Positions 24,524 to 36,935 of a stretch of DNA of 64,000 nt are shown here, piece by piece (positions within the stretch are counted from its first letter, which is position 1; the number at the start of each line of letters is the position of its first letter). Source of the DNA: Centropus unirufus (taxonomy: Eukaryota > Chordata > Aves > Cuculiformes > Centropidae); assembly GCA_013397695.1 (NCBI GenBank), contig VYZI01000018.1, positions 4,507,523-4,571,522 on the forward strand, given 5' to 3'. The position numbers and the translations under genes were made by a program. The notes beneath the pieces were generated by a model, which worked only from the letters and a program-made list of their open reading frames with translations, was not told where the DNA came from and ran no database searches.

Positions 24524-25259
24524 GTATCTGTTGGGGTTAAACTTGAGAACTGCCAGCAATAATGGGAGTTTAGAAACACCAGGCAAAAGAAGGTGTGAAT
24601 ATATTTATGTCTGATTTGGCACAGCAATCAGAACTGGGTGCAAGACTTAAATGGAGAACATATTTCACATGGGCATCTTCAAGCCAGACATCTGAAGCAA
24701 TTTAGACATTGATTTCAACGAACATTTGGTGGCTGAGTATCTTTTGTGCTTCATAGAACCCAAATTCACTTCAACAGTTACCGAACCATAAAATTCTCAT
24801 GAGCCTCAAGGGCTGTACAATTAAGCAAGCTGCACCCAATCCAGAAAAATACATTTGTTTGGAGATGAACAAGGAATTCCAGGGACATTTTAATGTAAAA
24901 AGAGAAGAAAACCATTCCTGGCTAACTACACATAAAAGTGGAGAAAAAATTTTCAAAGAGGCTTTCTGTCTCCAAACAAGTCTAGATGAAAGCTCAAGAT
25001 CACCAATAGGAAAAAAATTAATGTCAATTTACATTGTAAATACTTATAATTTGGCAAACCAGCAAAAACTGATAATAGACAGCTTATTAGCTCTTCCTTT
25101 TAACCATCAATGCAGACTGGAGAGCAAATGATAGTGTTTTTAATGATAGTGTCATTAATAGTCCTAAAGGGATGATAAGACACACACTCCCGTGTAAGAG
25201 ACAGAAGGAGCTGCATGCCCACGAAGGGAATCATGAATTAGGAAACTCACTACCCCAAT

Positions 25260-25314
25260 GAGCAGTGAGACGATCCTCAAGGAGCTGTGAGACACCCCCC
25301 AGGGAGCAGTGAGA
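25260..25314. repeat. 22-bp-period minisatellite-like repeat, three cores
   Basis: The core 'gagcagtgaga' occurs at 25260-25270, as 'gagctgtgaga' at 25282-25292, and again at 25304-25314, spaced exactly 22 bp apart. The linkers differ (C-rich in the second). Confidence 0.8.
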
Positions 25315-28300
25315 ATGCAGGTGGTTACCCCCAAACAAAATCCTATAATAATACACCAGAACATGCAGAAGACATTATTCAATCTAAATCAACCAAAGTG
25401 AGCACAGAAGTTACCATAACTCAACGTTATAAGCATACACAGAGAAAGGAACACCATTTTTGAGAAGTTAACATTTAGGTTTTTTTAACAAAAACTCACC
25501 TTCTTAATAGAATAATGGTCTCTAGTTACAGTCAAATAAGTCATTGATTTCCTCAGTGAACTCTTAAAAGATGCAATAGAACCTGCATTTATATGCTATA
25601 TATCACAGGTTTTCTGTCAGTGACTTGTCCGTCTGCTTTTTACAGCTCTTTTCCCTATCTTATTGCTGGCCTAGATGGAGCCTTATAGACAGAAAAGAGT
25701 AACTTTCTACTTTTGAGAATTTAATAACATGCGCTGCAATCAATTCTGAAATGCCGAGCACTTGCAAACCTGGCTGCAATCTATAGTATTCTGGGTAATT
25801 TTATGAAAGTGAAAATACCAGAAACAGGACAACAACCCAAGACAAACACCACCACAAATAAATCTAACTCCCTTAACTGGGAGAACACTGAGGGGACTAA
25901 GCTGGTGTGTGGACTGGTTGAGCTACAGGTGCTCATCCCAGAAAATGGCAGAGCCCCCAAGAGCTGGCTGAATCATGACAACATGCCTGCTTCTTTCAGA
26001 TCTTACTGTTGGAAAATGATGTCTGTTAGACAGCAGAAAACGAATGATTCAACTCACCAGTGCTCTTCACAGCCAAACTCGGAAGTAGAGCAGCTGCTCA
26101 TAAACTGAGGATCACAGCCAGTGCTGTGTTTCCATCTTGTGTAGTTTTTACGAACAATATATCCCCTGAAAGCTAAAAAACATAGTTATGAATCACAGAA
26201 ATATTCTGCAGAGCCTGAAATGCAGACTGCCACTTGGCCCTGCAGTGTAGAGCTGGATGCCTTCAACTTTTACTGAACCAGTGGACAGAGAGAACACTTA
26301 GCACCTCACTGGGGTTGCTCCAGTTTGCAATGTTAACAACAGCTGGAAATTACGCAGGGCCTTACACTCTTCCTGTCATACTGACCACTTGGCACAGCCC
26401 AGGCAAGGAAAACAGACTTCAAAATGAGAACACGCCCAATTTAAATAGGAATCCAGCTTAGAATATATTAAAATACATAGTAAAAAATCGCTCCCCAAAG
26501 ACTTTCTTTAATCACAATTCCCATGATTTGAGTTAGTCAGAATTTTACAGAGCCAGAAGTTTTGCCTACTTTTATTGTGGGGAGGGAAACCAGGAATACA
26601 TATCTTCCATTAAAACTAGAAAAAACAATAGTGTCATCTCTATTTGTCAATTAACTCTAACCATAATGAAACATTTAAAATACCTCTCAAAATAATAATA
26701 ATAAAAAAATCTATAGCCACTAGAATTTATACCATTCATTAAAAAAAGAGCAGAGAAAAACAATCACTAGAGATACGAAAGAAAGTAGCAAGCATGTAGT
26801 GAAAATGGTAATTAATAACATTTTGAAGATATCTACATCCTTCATTTCCATGGACTGTTTCTGCATTTGTGCACCAAAATAACTTAATTACATCTACAAT
26901 AAACTAATTATTTCTACAGTTTTGTCTCCACATGAATTTGCTTGAATTCTTGACCCCGGTGAGCAGGCAGTAATAAAGGTCCAGCAAATACCACAGATCC
27001 TTACATACTACATAGATACATACTGCACTTAGGACAAAAGACTAACAAGTATTACAATGTACACTTCACCCCAAAGATTTCTGAATTTTATTTCTTGTAG
27101 GGTTTATTTCAATCATTGTTGTAAGTTGAAATACCTTGATAAAAGAAGAAAAATAGCTGAATAACAAAATACAGTATGGATGCCATAGTGGAGGTGTACG
27201 TGAAGTGAAGGAGGTTTTGTGTGCAACTTAAACAGTGAGACAATATATAAATGAAAAAGGAAGCTTTGATCAGGAAATGTTATACTTTTGAGGAAAAATA
27301 GTTTCCAGTCCAGGAAAATTTTTTAGGCACACTAAACACATGCAAAAGTTGGGTCAGTCTGGGGACTAATTATCCGAAGTAGGTGGAGAAGAGCCGTGTC
27401 ACTAGGGCTACTAGAGTTTGGGGTTAATTATTACAGTGGAATGTAGGATAGGGACAGAAATGGGCTCTAAGGTAACCTAATGTAGGATTAGGGCCAAGAC
27501 AACACTGTAGATTAAAAAGGAAAAATCAGAAGGTAGAACAGATACAGATTATAGAATAAAGTGAGAACAGAGAAGCTGATCAGAAGATTAATAATTTCTC
27601 CCTGTGTCTCACGCCTTTAATTCTATGAAAGCACCAGAAGTAGTTTTTACCTACACAAGAGAGAATAGACTGTAGAATATGTGTGATCTCAATAAATTAA
27701 TGCTCAATCATTACGAAATTATGCGATAATTGATGATTTCCCATATCTTCCATTTAACAGGTCTTATAAATTTAGCTCCCCCTTGATGGTTTGTTGTGGG
27801 TATTTCTGTTTGCGTAGTGAAGAAGACAGTGGAGGGAAAAAATGGAACTACCTTGATTGCATCTGCTCTTTCACTTAAGGCTGTAACTAATCCCTTCTCT
27901 ATTTTAATTCCTGTACAGTGTTAATCATGTTATTTTTTAGCCACCTACCTCCCACAAAAATCTGTGGGGTCGCACTTATTTGTGTAATATAGGAAAACAA
28001 AAGCCATCTGAATAGTCCAAGCTGTGGCATGCAATGCATAAACCCAATCTAAGCATTTCAGTGCTACTGAGATTTCCAGGGTAAGAAGCTGTAAAAATCG
28101 GCTTCTAATGAGAGGTTAACTACAACAAATACCCATCCACTTTGCAGAAGGCGTGACAGAAGTTGGGCCTGCTGAGGTGTTGTACAGAGCTCAGGTATCA
28201 TGAGGCTGAGGAACTTTCTGCCCTTAATAATCAGACTGGAAAAGTCTGCCTGTCTGGCAGAAATGAGGCAAGCATTCACTTGCCCCATGTGATCAGGCTT

Positions 28301-30771
28301 CCAATCCTTAACTATCCCCTAGGGACCAGACAAGGAGCCTACTCCAGGACTGGCAGCAGAGACAGCTGGCCAGCAGCCACCTCTCTGCAGCTCAGACATG
28401 CCGAGTATCAGTCGAGGCACTACTGTAAAGATAAAGAAGCCCTGAAACAAATGAACCAATAACATAAACTTCAGTCTTATTCTTAGTAATTTCTCAACCT
28501 TTAGCAGTTTCTTGCATGTGTGTGTGTTTATAAAAGCCAACCTGATACCTACCGTGATTTTTTAAAATGCTTTTTCTTTTTCCCAGACTCTTATTAATGT
28601 CAGTGTGATCCTTTAGTCTTCCCCTCATTCACTATATATAACCTACAATGTCTGATATAATAAACAGTTTTTACCCAGTCTTTTAGTTTCGTATTTATTT
28701 TTAAAATCAACTCCTCTTCAACCTAACTTTTCTGGTTTCTAACATTCTTCCAGAATACTTTGACAGGTAAATGGGTGTATTTTTCCTACCTTCCCTTTGA
28801 CTCATGGGATCTAAGAAGCAGGATAAACAAACTTGTCTCTCTCTCAAAAGCTTCATCAAGCATTAGTACGACTCCATCTCTTCAGCTTTCATTAACTGGA
28901 TCTATAATGTTTCAAAAGAAATGCATATGCAGAGAATTCTGCAGGGGGAGTCTGAGGGGCTGGGAAGCTGCTCCATCACAGCAATTTGCATTACTGACTG
29001 GTGCTGGTTTTGACACTAAGCACTTGGCTCAAAGAGTGTGAAATTAGCAGACTCATGTTGCTACTGCTCCGTGAACAATCACTGCACCATTGAAGAAGAA
29101 TGATTACCAGCTGTCACCTCATTTTCACCTTATCCAGTCTATATTCCAAACTTTCCAGCAACAGTATCTTTAACCATGATCTTTACATAGCCTAAGATGA
29201 CAGGATCCCCAAAACATAGGAAATGAACTCAATTTTAGCACTTCTGTTAGTAACTCGGTGTTAAGTGTTTTACATGCCACAATTTAGGACATGAATTTTT
29301 ACTCCTTATACTGATCAGTTCTCGCAGAAAGCAAGCTTGCTTTCACCTCCAGCACCTAGCAAGCCAAGAATACACTTATTTCAGGGGGTCTGAAGCATGG
29401 TGTCTTGCAGCTAAAAACCTTTATTTTAAGATGTAATTATGAAGGCACACATGTGTAAGACAGTGTTGCACAGTTTTAGGTGGGAAAAGTCCAAGCATTT
29501 TTCCCTCTGGTTCCTACAGGAAATACATAGTTACAAAGCAAATTGCGAAGCACAATGTAGAAAGATCAAAGCTAAACAATCATAGCTGTATTAAAAAAAA
29601 TAATAAAAAGAAGATGATGAAGTAGTGTCTTAAATAGCAGAAGGATTCACTCTCGGTCAGAAAAATAAAATCATGTTCAGCAGGCATTTTCTACACAAAT
29701 GCATTTTTAAGCTACAATATCACTTAAAATAACTCATAAGAGCAACTTGGAAATGAAAGCTCATGCTTACTGAAGAGAACATGTCACAGCAGTTTGTAAT
29801 CACAAGCTGATTTGCTATGAACAGCATAGCACTTTCTTAATTTATCTAGTTAAAAGAGCATTCCGCAGCTTAACTAACAACATCTCAGAGGATTTGGAGG
29901 CCACAGATTTGATTCTTCACTCCATGCCAAATTAATTCTAATGATCAGTAAAAAGGATGCAGAGTCACATCCTTTGCTGGGGTCCCATGATTACTTCCCA
30001 TCTTTCACCTCTCACTCTGGATGGATATTGGGTGGTGCCTGTTTAACAGCAGAAAAAAAACAGTTCTTGTCCTAAGTTCTCCAGCAGAAGCCTTACAAGA
30101 AAGCAAGTCATGAGTTCTCATGTACAAGCAGAACTCTCAGTAACAAGCTGTGACTATTAGGAAGATCCGCCAAGGCTGCCATCAGGACTGGAGTCACTGA
30201 TGTTTGTCAATATTAGAAGGAATAGATTTTCCGATGTATTGTTGGACAATATACATTGCTGTCCTTTCCTTATTTTAAGGAAGGACGTAAGATCCAGTCA
30301 AAAATGGCCTTTTCATCTCCTCTAAACAAGGAAAGAAACCCAAAGGAATATGCAGGTATGTTCACGTCGACAGAGCTTACCTCAGAGATGGGGGTAGGAT
30401 ATAGGACCTCATACCTCAAAACCATAAGCCCCTCTCACTTTTCTGAATACATTTCCTGCACATGAGCAGCTGGCTTTTAATCATTACTAGAGATGGATAA
30501 GGAAAGTGGAGAATAAGGGGATGCCCAAAGCTAGTACAGAACACAAAGAGATGGAAATGTAAAGTTAATCAAAGCTGTGCAGCCTGTACAAACTAGACTG
30601 GTTTACCCTGAATGTGAAACAAGGTAACACCAGGAATCCGTTCAGTTGCCATGAAGAGAAACATTCATTTCTTCAACGGTATTACACTGACGATGTAGTT
30701 AAAAGAAACTAATGATATATAAAAAAAAGTAAAGCTGAATGTGCTACTTAGTGGTTGCTATTTTCAGGGAA

Positions 30772-30790
30772 ATATATATGTATATATATN
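30772..30790. repeat. AT dinucleotide repeat ending in an unresolved base
   Basis: 'atatatatgtatatatat' runs up to position 30790, which is an N, the only ambiguous base I noticed in the window. Probably a sequencing or assembly uncertainty at the repeat edge. Confidence 0.9.
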
Positions 30791-31294
30791 AAAATTCTTA
30801 GGATTTTTTTTTAACATACTCATTTAATTCTTAGATCTATACAACAGCATTGGCCGAATACAGGTACACACAGATGTATGTAGTGGTATAAATAGACAAA
30901 CATAGGGTTTTCAAGAAATATTGCCTTATCTGCTACTGAAACCAACATTAAATCTTTACTGCAGAAAATCCTGAAGTTAACACTTTTATTAAAGCTTACA
31001 TTTATTATAAATGTAAAATATTAAATTACAGTTGTTCTCAGACCCTTTTTCTTTATTATGATATAATAAATTTTGCCAGAAGCACGTGACAGATATGTAA
31101 ATAGTGAGCAACACTGCATGGGCAGAAGTTAGAGAAAGCAAGCAATTTACAAAGTGATGTCGCATCTGTTTTTCTTCTGAACATCCACCACTTTTTACAT
31201 TAAAGAAAAAAAGAAGAGCTCAGACCTTGAGTTCTTGATAAAGAATTTTCCAATACAATGTGACATATGGTGAGTGTGTGAGCACGTGTTGGAG

Positions 31295-31380
31295 GAGGAG
31301 ATGGTGGCTCAATGGATTAGTCATTTGCCTTTCACCTCTGGAAGCATAGTTAAACTCAGTCCTGACCAGAGCTGCACAGT
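31295..31380 (+). mobile_element. Possible tRNA-derived SINE relic
   Basis: 'ggtggctcaatggattag' at 31303-31320 looks like a tRNA-type A box region, and 'agttaaactcagtcctg' at 31348-31364 looks like a decayed B box. The spacing is tRNA-like. The cloverleaf is not conserved. It may be an old sauropsid SINE or a decayed tRNA-like pseudogene. Confidence 0.35.
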
Positions 31381-33439
31381 ATATTCCAGATGGCTAAAGT
31401 GGGCCTAATTAAAATTAATTCAGTGATGTCACCTCGGATCTAAGTGAATCGCATGCACCACTCATTTGGCATTTTGGCAATGTCAGTTCACCAATGAAAT
31501 AACCAGATTAAAATCCTCTCTCAAGTCTTTCAGGGCAATAGAACAGTCACACTGCAGGGAAATACACGCTATCACAACTAGAAAAAGTATTTTTAAAATG
31601 GTATGATCTGTTGTTTTATATTCTAATAAATGCATTATTCTAATACAAAGAAACATTAAATGAGACTTGTATAGGAGGTAAATCAGTACGGCAATATTTC
31701 AGTCCGATGATTCAGTGGATATATACTGATTTAAACCAGTTGTGAATCTGGCAACATAATTTTAAAATAATGTCTTATTTTAACAGACTATTTTTCCTTT
31801 TCTCTAGACAAAATCAAAACAATAAAAATCCCAATTACAAAGAAATACTTCTTCAGAAGTCAATGCAAATACTTTACACAAAATTATTCTTTACAATTTG
31901 TCTCTAAATTAAAAAAAAATAGCATTTTCTAATCTTCATAGTTCAGGAAAGTGACTGAAAGAGGTATATTTCTATACCCTGAGTGCCATTTTAGCCATGT
32001 AATAACATTGCATATTCTGAGAACCTGTAACACAGATATGATGAAGTAGGGGAGCTTTTTCTTACCTACCTAATTTAAATTCATAAATATTTTGTTTCCT
32101 AGCAAATGTCTTCCTCCACCTAAAATAAAGGATTTTTTTTTCATGCAATATTATCCACTCAGGAATTGTATCCTTGTGTATATTGTGAGGATCGTTTTTT
32201 TCCTAAGTTTGTTTTTTCTTCCAACATTTCATCAATGGAGAGCGAACTGCTGGGCCCACAGAGATCTCCAGACCACCAGCTCATGTATTTGAAAGGCATC
32301 TGTTTATTTTTAAAATGCAAATGTAGCCTACCTCAAAGACTGACTTGCAAGAAATGAACAATCTGAACAAGTCAAGAGGTTCCCAATCAGGAGCTGTGTT
32401 CCTCCTTTATATCAGGCTGTGATCACTTGCTGTCAAAACCACTTAAACAATATCCTGGAATCTGAATGAAGTCCCCCCACAATTAAAACGAGCAGGATAA
32501 TCCTGCAAGAATTATTCAGGCAAATCATTTTTCACACAGTTTAAAGTAATGATAAGGTCATTTACAAAAGAAATCAGCGCCTTTGAAATGCTGACTTGTA
32601 GACAGAGGACTGCCTGGAGGAGGGCCATAGATAACAGTGAAGACTGGCCTCCTAACACTACCCTCACAGTCCTTGGAACTGATTCTGATGAAGAGAAGGC
32701 CCAATAAGGTTAATACCCCTACTTTGATCTCTGTCAAAGCGTACCAGCAAGAATTAATTTACATTTCAGATGAAAAAGGTTGACAGCATGAAAAGGCATC
32801 TTGTTTCTGGTATGTGAATGTGCTGTAATAGATCGGGAATTCTGAAAGGAAGTTCTGAGGAAGCTAAAGGGATAAGCCGAGCGGCTGCTTTTATTGGGAA
32901 AGAGATGAAAGGAAAACAAATTTCAATATGCGCTGTTCTGTAGAAACATGTAAGCCAAATGCTTCCTAAATTTCAAGGCCTGCTTGAGCTCGGGAGTGGG
33001 GGCAGGGAGGGAGAGGAGAGGAAAGTACATATATTTAAATTATACGCTTTTGTTAATGTCTCGATGACAAATGCAAACCATCTATCTCACTGCCTGAAAT
33101 GGCTCATTTAAAAAGAAATACAAAGGTGGTCATACTGTTTTTTAGTGAAAAGCTGCCTGGAACTATGCACTCACAAGACGTGAAGGGAAGGAAGAGATTT
33201 GGAGTCGCTTTTGTCTCCATGTCACTAGGCACTTGGACAGTGTGATGTAAACAACAGAAAGACTGTCAGTGTATTTTAAAACCTGGAAAATGGCCACCAC
33301 TAGCAAGCAAGAGCTTTGATTTGAAACATGGAATAATTAGCATGTAGAGACAAGAAAATACGCACAGGAAGAATTCTCCAATAAGAAGTCCTAGATATAG
33401 GTTTCCAAAGGCAGACAGAGATGTGTTGAGGATTATTAT

Positions 33440-33835
33440 TATACCCCTTTGAAAGCAGCACCAGAGGAAAGAGGAGCAGACAGGCTAATTAATACAAAGG
33501 TGCCCAGCGTCACTCAACCCTACAGTCCTAACACCTCTTCACCCAGACCGATCGCTGAAAGTGTTGAGTGCCAGGCTGCAAGGGAAGACAGTGTGTGTGC
33601 TGCCGGGAAGAGTACTAACAGCATTCCTCCAGCGTTCATCCCAGAGCGCTTCACAGGACAGGAGGGCCCAAATTCAAGGGTATGTGCCCAAATTCAAGAG
33701 ACACTCGCAGTGCCTCTGCCCTGCCACATTCAACGCAGAGCCTCAGAGACGGCAGGAAGGAATACAGCTAGGAATCTGTCCCATGTGTAGGAACAGCAGA
33801 ATAGATCAATTGCTTTCTCTAAAGAGCTCATAACA
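33440..33835. other. CpG-richer patch with long open frame
   Basis: About 400 bp with higher GC and more CpG than its surroundings. The plus strand is open for 113 codons from 33449, with no recognisable domain, no splice support and polar, low-conservation-looking sequence. A 13-bp direct repeat 'gcccaaattcaag' occurs at 33666 and 33686. It could be a regulatory element, an old insertion or chance. Confidence 0.25.
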
Positions 33836-35144
33836 AGCACGCATCTCCTATAGGCCTAAGGAATCTGGCTGGATAAATCTCTGAGGCAGAATGATGCCTA
33901 CAGTTTCTAAGTGATCCTGCTACACACCAGCTTCCTACTGAACCTGAGATAACTCTGATCTTAGGGAACAGATAACTGGGGACAGTGATGGTCAACTGTT
34001 TCACTTTCCTTTTTACAGCTGTTGTAAAAGTCAGGAAGTCTAAGTCCGGGCATGGCCAGATGTTAATGTAGCACATACTTCAAAACACAGTTGCAAGGGG
34101 CACTTTTAAGATCTGCTCTCTGTGCTATCACGAAAACAAGAGAAAATGACAACACAAAGGAGAGGAAGAAGGGGGGAGAGTGCTTACAGAGTCCCTCAGT
34201 GCTCCTTGTAATGGGAGAAAAAGAATCTCTGTAACAGTTGTTACAAAGCAACTCAAAAATAAAAAAACAAACAAAAGAAAACCAAATTAATGTACTGGAA
34301 ATGGCCTAACAACAAAGTAAAAGATTATTTAGAACACACCTTTTTCGGATTGACTAGATTGTATGACACAGAATAGAGAGGTGACAAAACTTACGGAACT
34401 ATAGCCCAGGAAGCTGGCGGTATCTGGGTTTATCCATAAACACAGTTGCTACAACTAATTTTTGATCTGCTGCAGTCTTTCAGCCTGGGGTTGACAGTGT
34501 ATTACGCTGCATCATATGGAGGCTGCTTCATATTGGCAGCATCTGAAAACACCACTGAGTTCACGGCACTGGTTCTTAAATTTCAGTGCCATATGGTACC
34601 CTACTCTCTACTAGAGACCTACACAACCCTATGGGCCTGTTCCCCCAATAATCTCTTTATAGTTTATTCAAATTCATATTGATACTGCTGCATAGGAGTC
34701 TGGCAGAGAATCAAAAAGATTGGCCAAAGCTGGCAAACCCAGCAAGCAGCCCAAACAAAAACTGGCAACTGGCCAAGATCAAGGCTTGAGACAAAGACAG
34801 AGAAATGTATGTCCAGTGTTTCCCATCCACCCTTTTATCAATCGAGTGCTTCATATCAGCTCCACATATAGATGAATCACACTGATTGTGCTCAGAAGAA
34901 TCTTAAAGTATTAACTCAACAGCTTTTAATCAGTATGTTTTGCTTCCAGAGAAGTAGTTAAAAAAGCCCAAAGTGCTTGATACCTGGCACTGTTGCAATT
35001 TGATACTGAGGGACAAACGATCAGGAGTAATGATTTTGATAGCTTTTGTTTGCGTTGTATGTGTTTATCTTGGCTATAAACACCGACACGTGAAATCACC
35101 CACAGCAAAATAGGTGTTTGCAATTGAAATAATGTTTTAATTAC

Positions 35145-35225
35145 CTGCTTGAATATGTATAGCAGCATCAGTTCTTCTGTTCCTTATTTCCTTGCATTTC
35201 CTGCGAGCTTCATATCCTCTCCAGG
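35145..35225 (-). CDS. MYO3B: MYO3B exon: second IQ motif
   Basis: 81-nt exon read from 35225 to 35145, acceptor 'tttttag', donor GTAATT. With the base carried from the preceding exon it encodes A, then WRGYEARRKCKEIRNRRTD and AAIHIQA, and leaves one G for the next exon. Joined to AVTIQS it gives a complete IQ motif, AVTIQSAWRGYEARRKCKEI, which should bind a calmodulin-like light chain. The last residues, AAIHIQA, look like the beginning of a further IQ motif. This is the last exon I can recognise in the gene direction. The following tail exon must begin in phase 1 and was not found. Confidence 0.95.
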
Positions 35226-35958
35226 CTAAAAATACAAACCCATGTGCTGGAAATTACATTTATTTAAGGAAGTGCTACAGAGTCTAGAGAGTCAGAGATG
35301 TGCTGAAACTTTCACCCCTCCTGCCATAAACACTCTTACTCCCCACCCCCAATACCTCCTCCCCATCCACCCACACATGTTGAACTCTGGATTCATGACT
35401 ACAGGATTCACATCCCCACAACTTCAAACACTGCTTCACTTGTCCAAATTTTAATTGTCACCATGTGCTTATTGATGTTGTATTCCAAAAGGCAAAGGTG
35501 CATGATCATGTCAGCACAAGGACACCCCCCACATACACACAGTTCCCCAAATCTGACAAAAGGAAGTCTACTAAATTAATGATAATCAGCCTCTTGGGCC
35601 CAGTTCATGATGGATATTATCTGGAATTCGGATATACTCACAGGTGAGGGGCATGCAACTGCATTTCATTTACCTACTGAATCCTAGCAAAGACATAGCT
35701 AAAAGTATTTTCACTTTATGTCCAGGCATCACATCCAAGATACTGGAATATTTAAATAATGAAATTACCAAGTGCTATGATGATATTTTACAATTAAATC
35801 TGTAATTTTTGTATCAATTAACTGGACAGAAAAGCACCTCCAGCTATTTTGATTTCATAACTATCAGGAATGAATAAACTATATATATGCAATTTAACAT
35901 CCTTGAAAGGCAAAGACACTCAAACACACTCAGTGAAATAGGAAGTGCGAACATTTAC
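35226..35958 (-). other. MYO3B: MYO3B intron, 733 bp
   Basis: Short phase-1 intron that splits the alanine codon inside the second IQ motif (TIQS-A-WRGY). A C-rich stretch around 35308-35372 is the only compositional feature I notice. Confidence 0.92.
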
Positions 35959-36121
35959 CTGACTGGATGGTAACAGCACTATTTTCTCTTTTCTCTTTGA
36001 CTTTCCTGTATCTCCTTGCTCCAAGCCATCCCTTGATGTAGGCTTGCATGACCACCACCCTCCCTATAACCTCTCGCAGGAACAAATTTAACTGCTCTAT
36101 ATGGTAATACTTTAGAAAAAC
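35959..36121 (-). CDS. MYO3B: MYO3B exon: end of motor, first IQ motif and start of second
   Basis: 163-nt exon read from 36121 to 35959, acceptor 'aatttcag', donor GTAAAT. It starts in phase 0 with VFLKYYHIEQLNLFLREVI and continues with GRVVVMQAYIKGWLGARRY, RKVKEKRENSAVTIQS, then the first base of an alanine codon. VVVMQAYIKGWLGARRYRK is the first neck IQ motif; here the usual IQ pair is MQ. AVTIQS opens the second. REVIGRVVV and KGWLGARRY are among the clearest MYO3B marks, since MYO3A has RKEAIDKLILIQACVRAF here. The IQ motifs bind calmodulin-type light chains and form the lever arm. Confidence 0.97.
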
Positions 36122-36823
36122 CTGAAATTAAGCAAACAAAAATAAACAGTATTACATGGAGCCAGCAGCATAACCTCCTGTACTCTGCCTTTTAATTAGT
36201 CTTATGTCAGCCTATTTTAGGGCACCATTGCTGAGAAAACTGATAAATTGCTGGTTGTTGATATTACAGCAGTCTTGCGAATCAAATATTTGCTCTCAGT
36301 GTGCTTGGGGAATTCCATTATTCCACTCATTAAAATCACTCTACTGCAAAATAAACTACATATTTATCCCCTTCGTGAAGTAAATTGGTCAGGGGGATAT
36401 TTTCATGTATCCACAATTTTGAAATACAGCCTTTCTTGGTGGTGGGAAGTTAAATCTTGGGTTGTGTTTGGTTTTAGACATAATAGAGTCTAACAGCATT
36501 CAGCTTCAGGAGACAAATCCTATAGGTGCTTACATATACTTTATCTAGGTCTTGAGCAGGAAATTCTTGTTCTTCCCTTGTGCACTGTAACTCAAGATAC
36601 CATGTAACTTCCTTTTTACAGAAGTTACCCACTCTATTTTATATATGAACGGTGGCTCTTGACAGAGCCAGAAAGATCTCACCTAAAGCTCCACAAAAGG
36701 ATAATTTACTAATCAGGCTCACAGGCTAAGCCCAAGTGTCAAGTTTCAAGTACTTTTCAAACCACTATTAGACATATTTTGCCAAAAGGATACAGTTCTT
36801 GAGAAAATGTTAGCACCCTCTAC
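36122..36823 (-). other. MYO3B: MYO3B intron, 702 bp
   Basis: Short phase-0 intron between GKTK and VFLKYY. No repeat or additional signal was recognised apart from the splice sites and the pyrimidine tract 'tttgtttgcttaatttcag' read on the minus strand. Confidence 0.92.
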
Positions 36824-36935
36824 CTTGGTTTTTCCAAGAATCCAGTTGTCTAATTTAGATTTCTCCAAAATGGCAAGACAGTTTTCTCTGCTACCAAGGG
36901 GAGTCTCATGTGCCTTGAATGCAAGGTAATAATAC
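36824..36935 (-). CDS. MYO3B: MYO3B exon: converter domain
   Basis: 112-nt exon read from 36935 to 36824, acceptor 'ttttgcag', donor GTAGAG. The first base completes the arginine codon split across the intron; the rest is 37 codons reading YYYLAFKAHETPLGSRENC, LAILEKSKLDNWI and LGKTK, ending in phase 0. This is the converter, which turns small motions near the SH helices into the lever-arm swing. YYYLAF and ENC.AILEKS.LD.W.LGKTK match remembered MYO3B and differ from MYO3A, which begins YYLLCYKS. The next exon continues K|VFLKYY, the conserved converter-to-lever junction. Confidence 0.97.

Larger units (their letters stand above)
22131..35144 (-). other. Presumed MYO3B intron after the second-IQ exon, proximal part
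   Basis: Sequence following the donor GTAATT at 35144. I searched the minus strand for the class III tail motifs I remember (the acidic E-D-x-x-Y-Y type tail homology blocks) and found none, so it is probably intron. It contains a possible SINE relic (31300-31365), a three-copy 22-bp-period repeat (25260-25314), a short AT repeat next to an unresolved base (30772-30790), a purine-rich tract (24110-24170) and an exon-poor but CpG-richer patch (33440-33835). Confidence 0.6.

Noticed and set aside
28163..28462. 99-codon plus-strand open frame and its minus-strand counterparts
   Set aside because: Polar sequence without domain, no splice support, and both strands open at once, as in locally GC-richer non-coding DNA.
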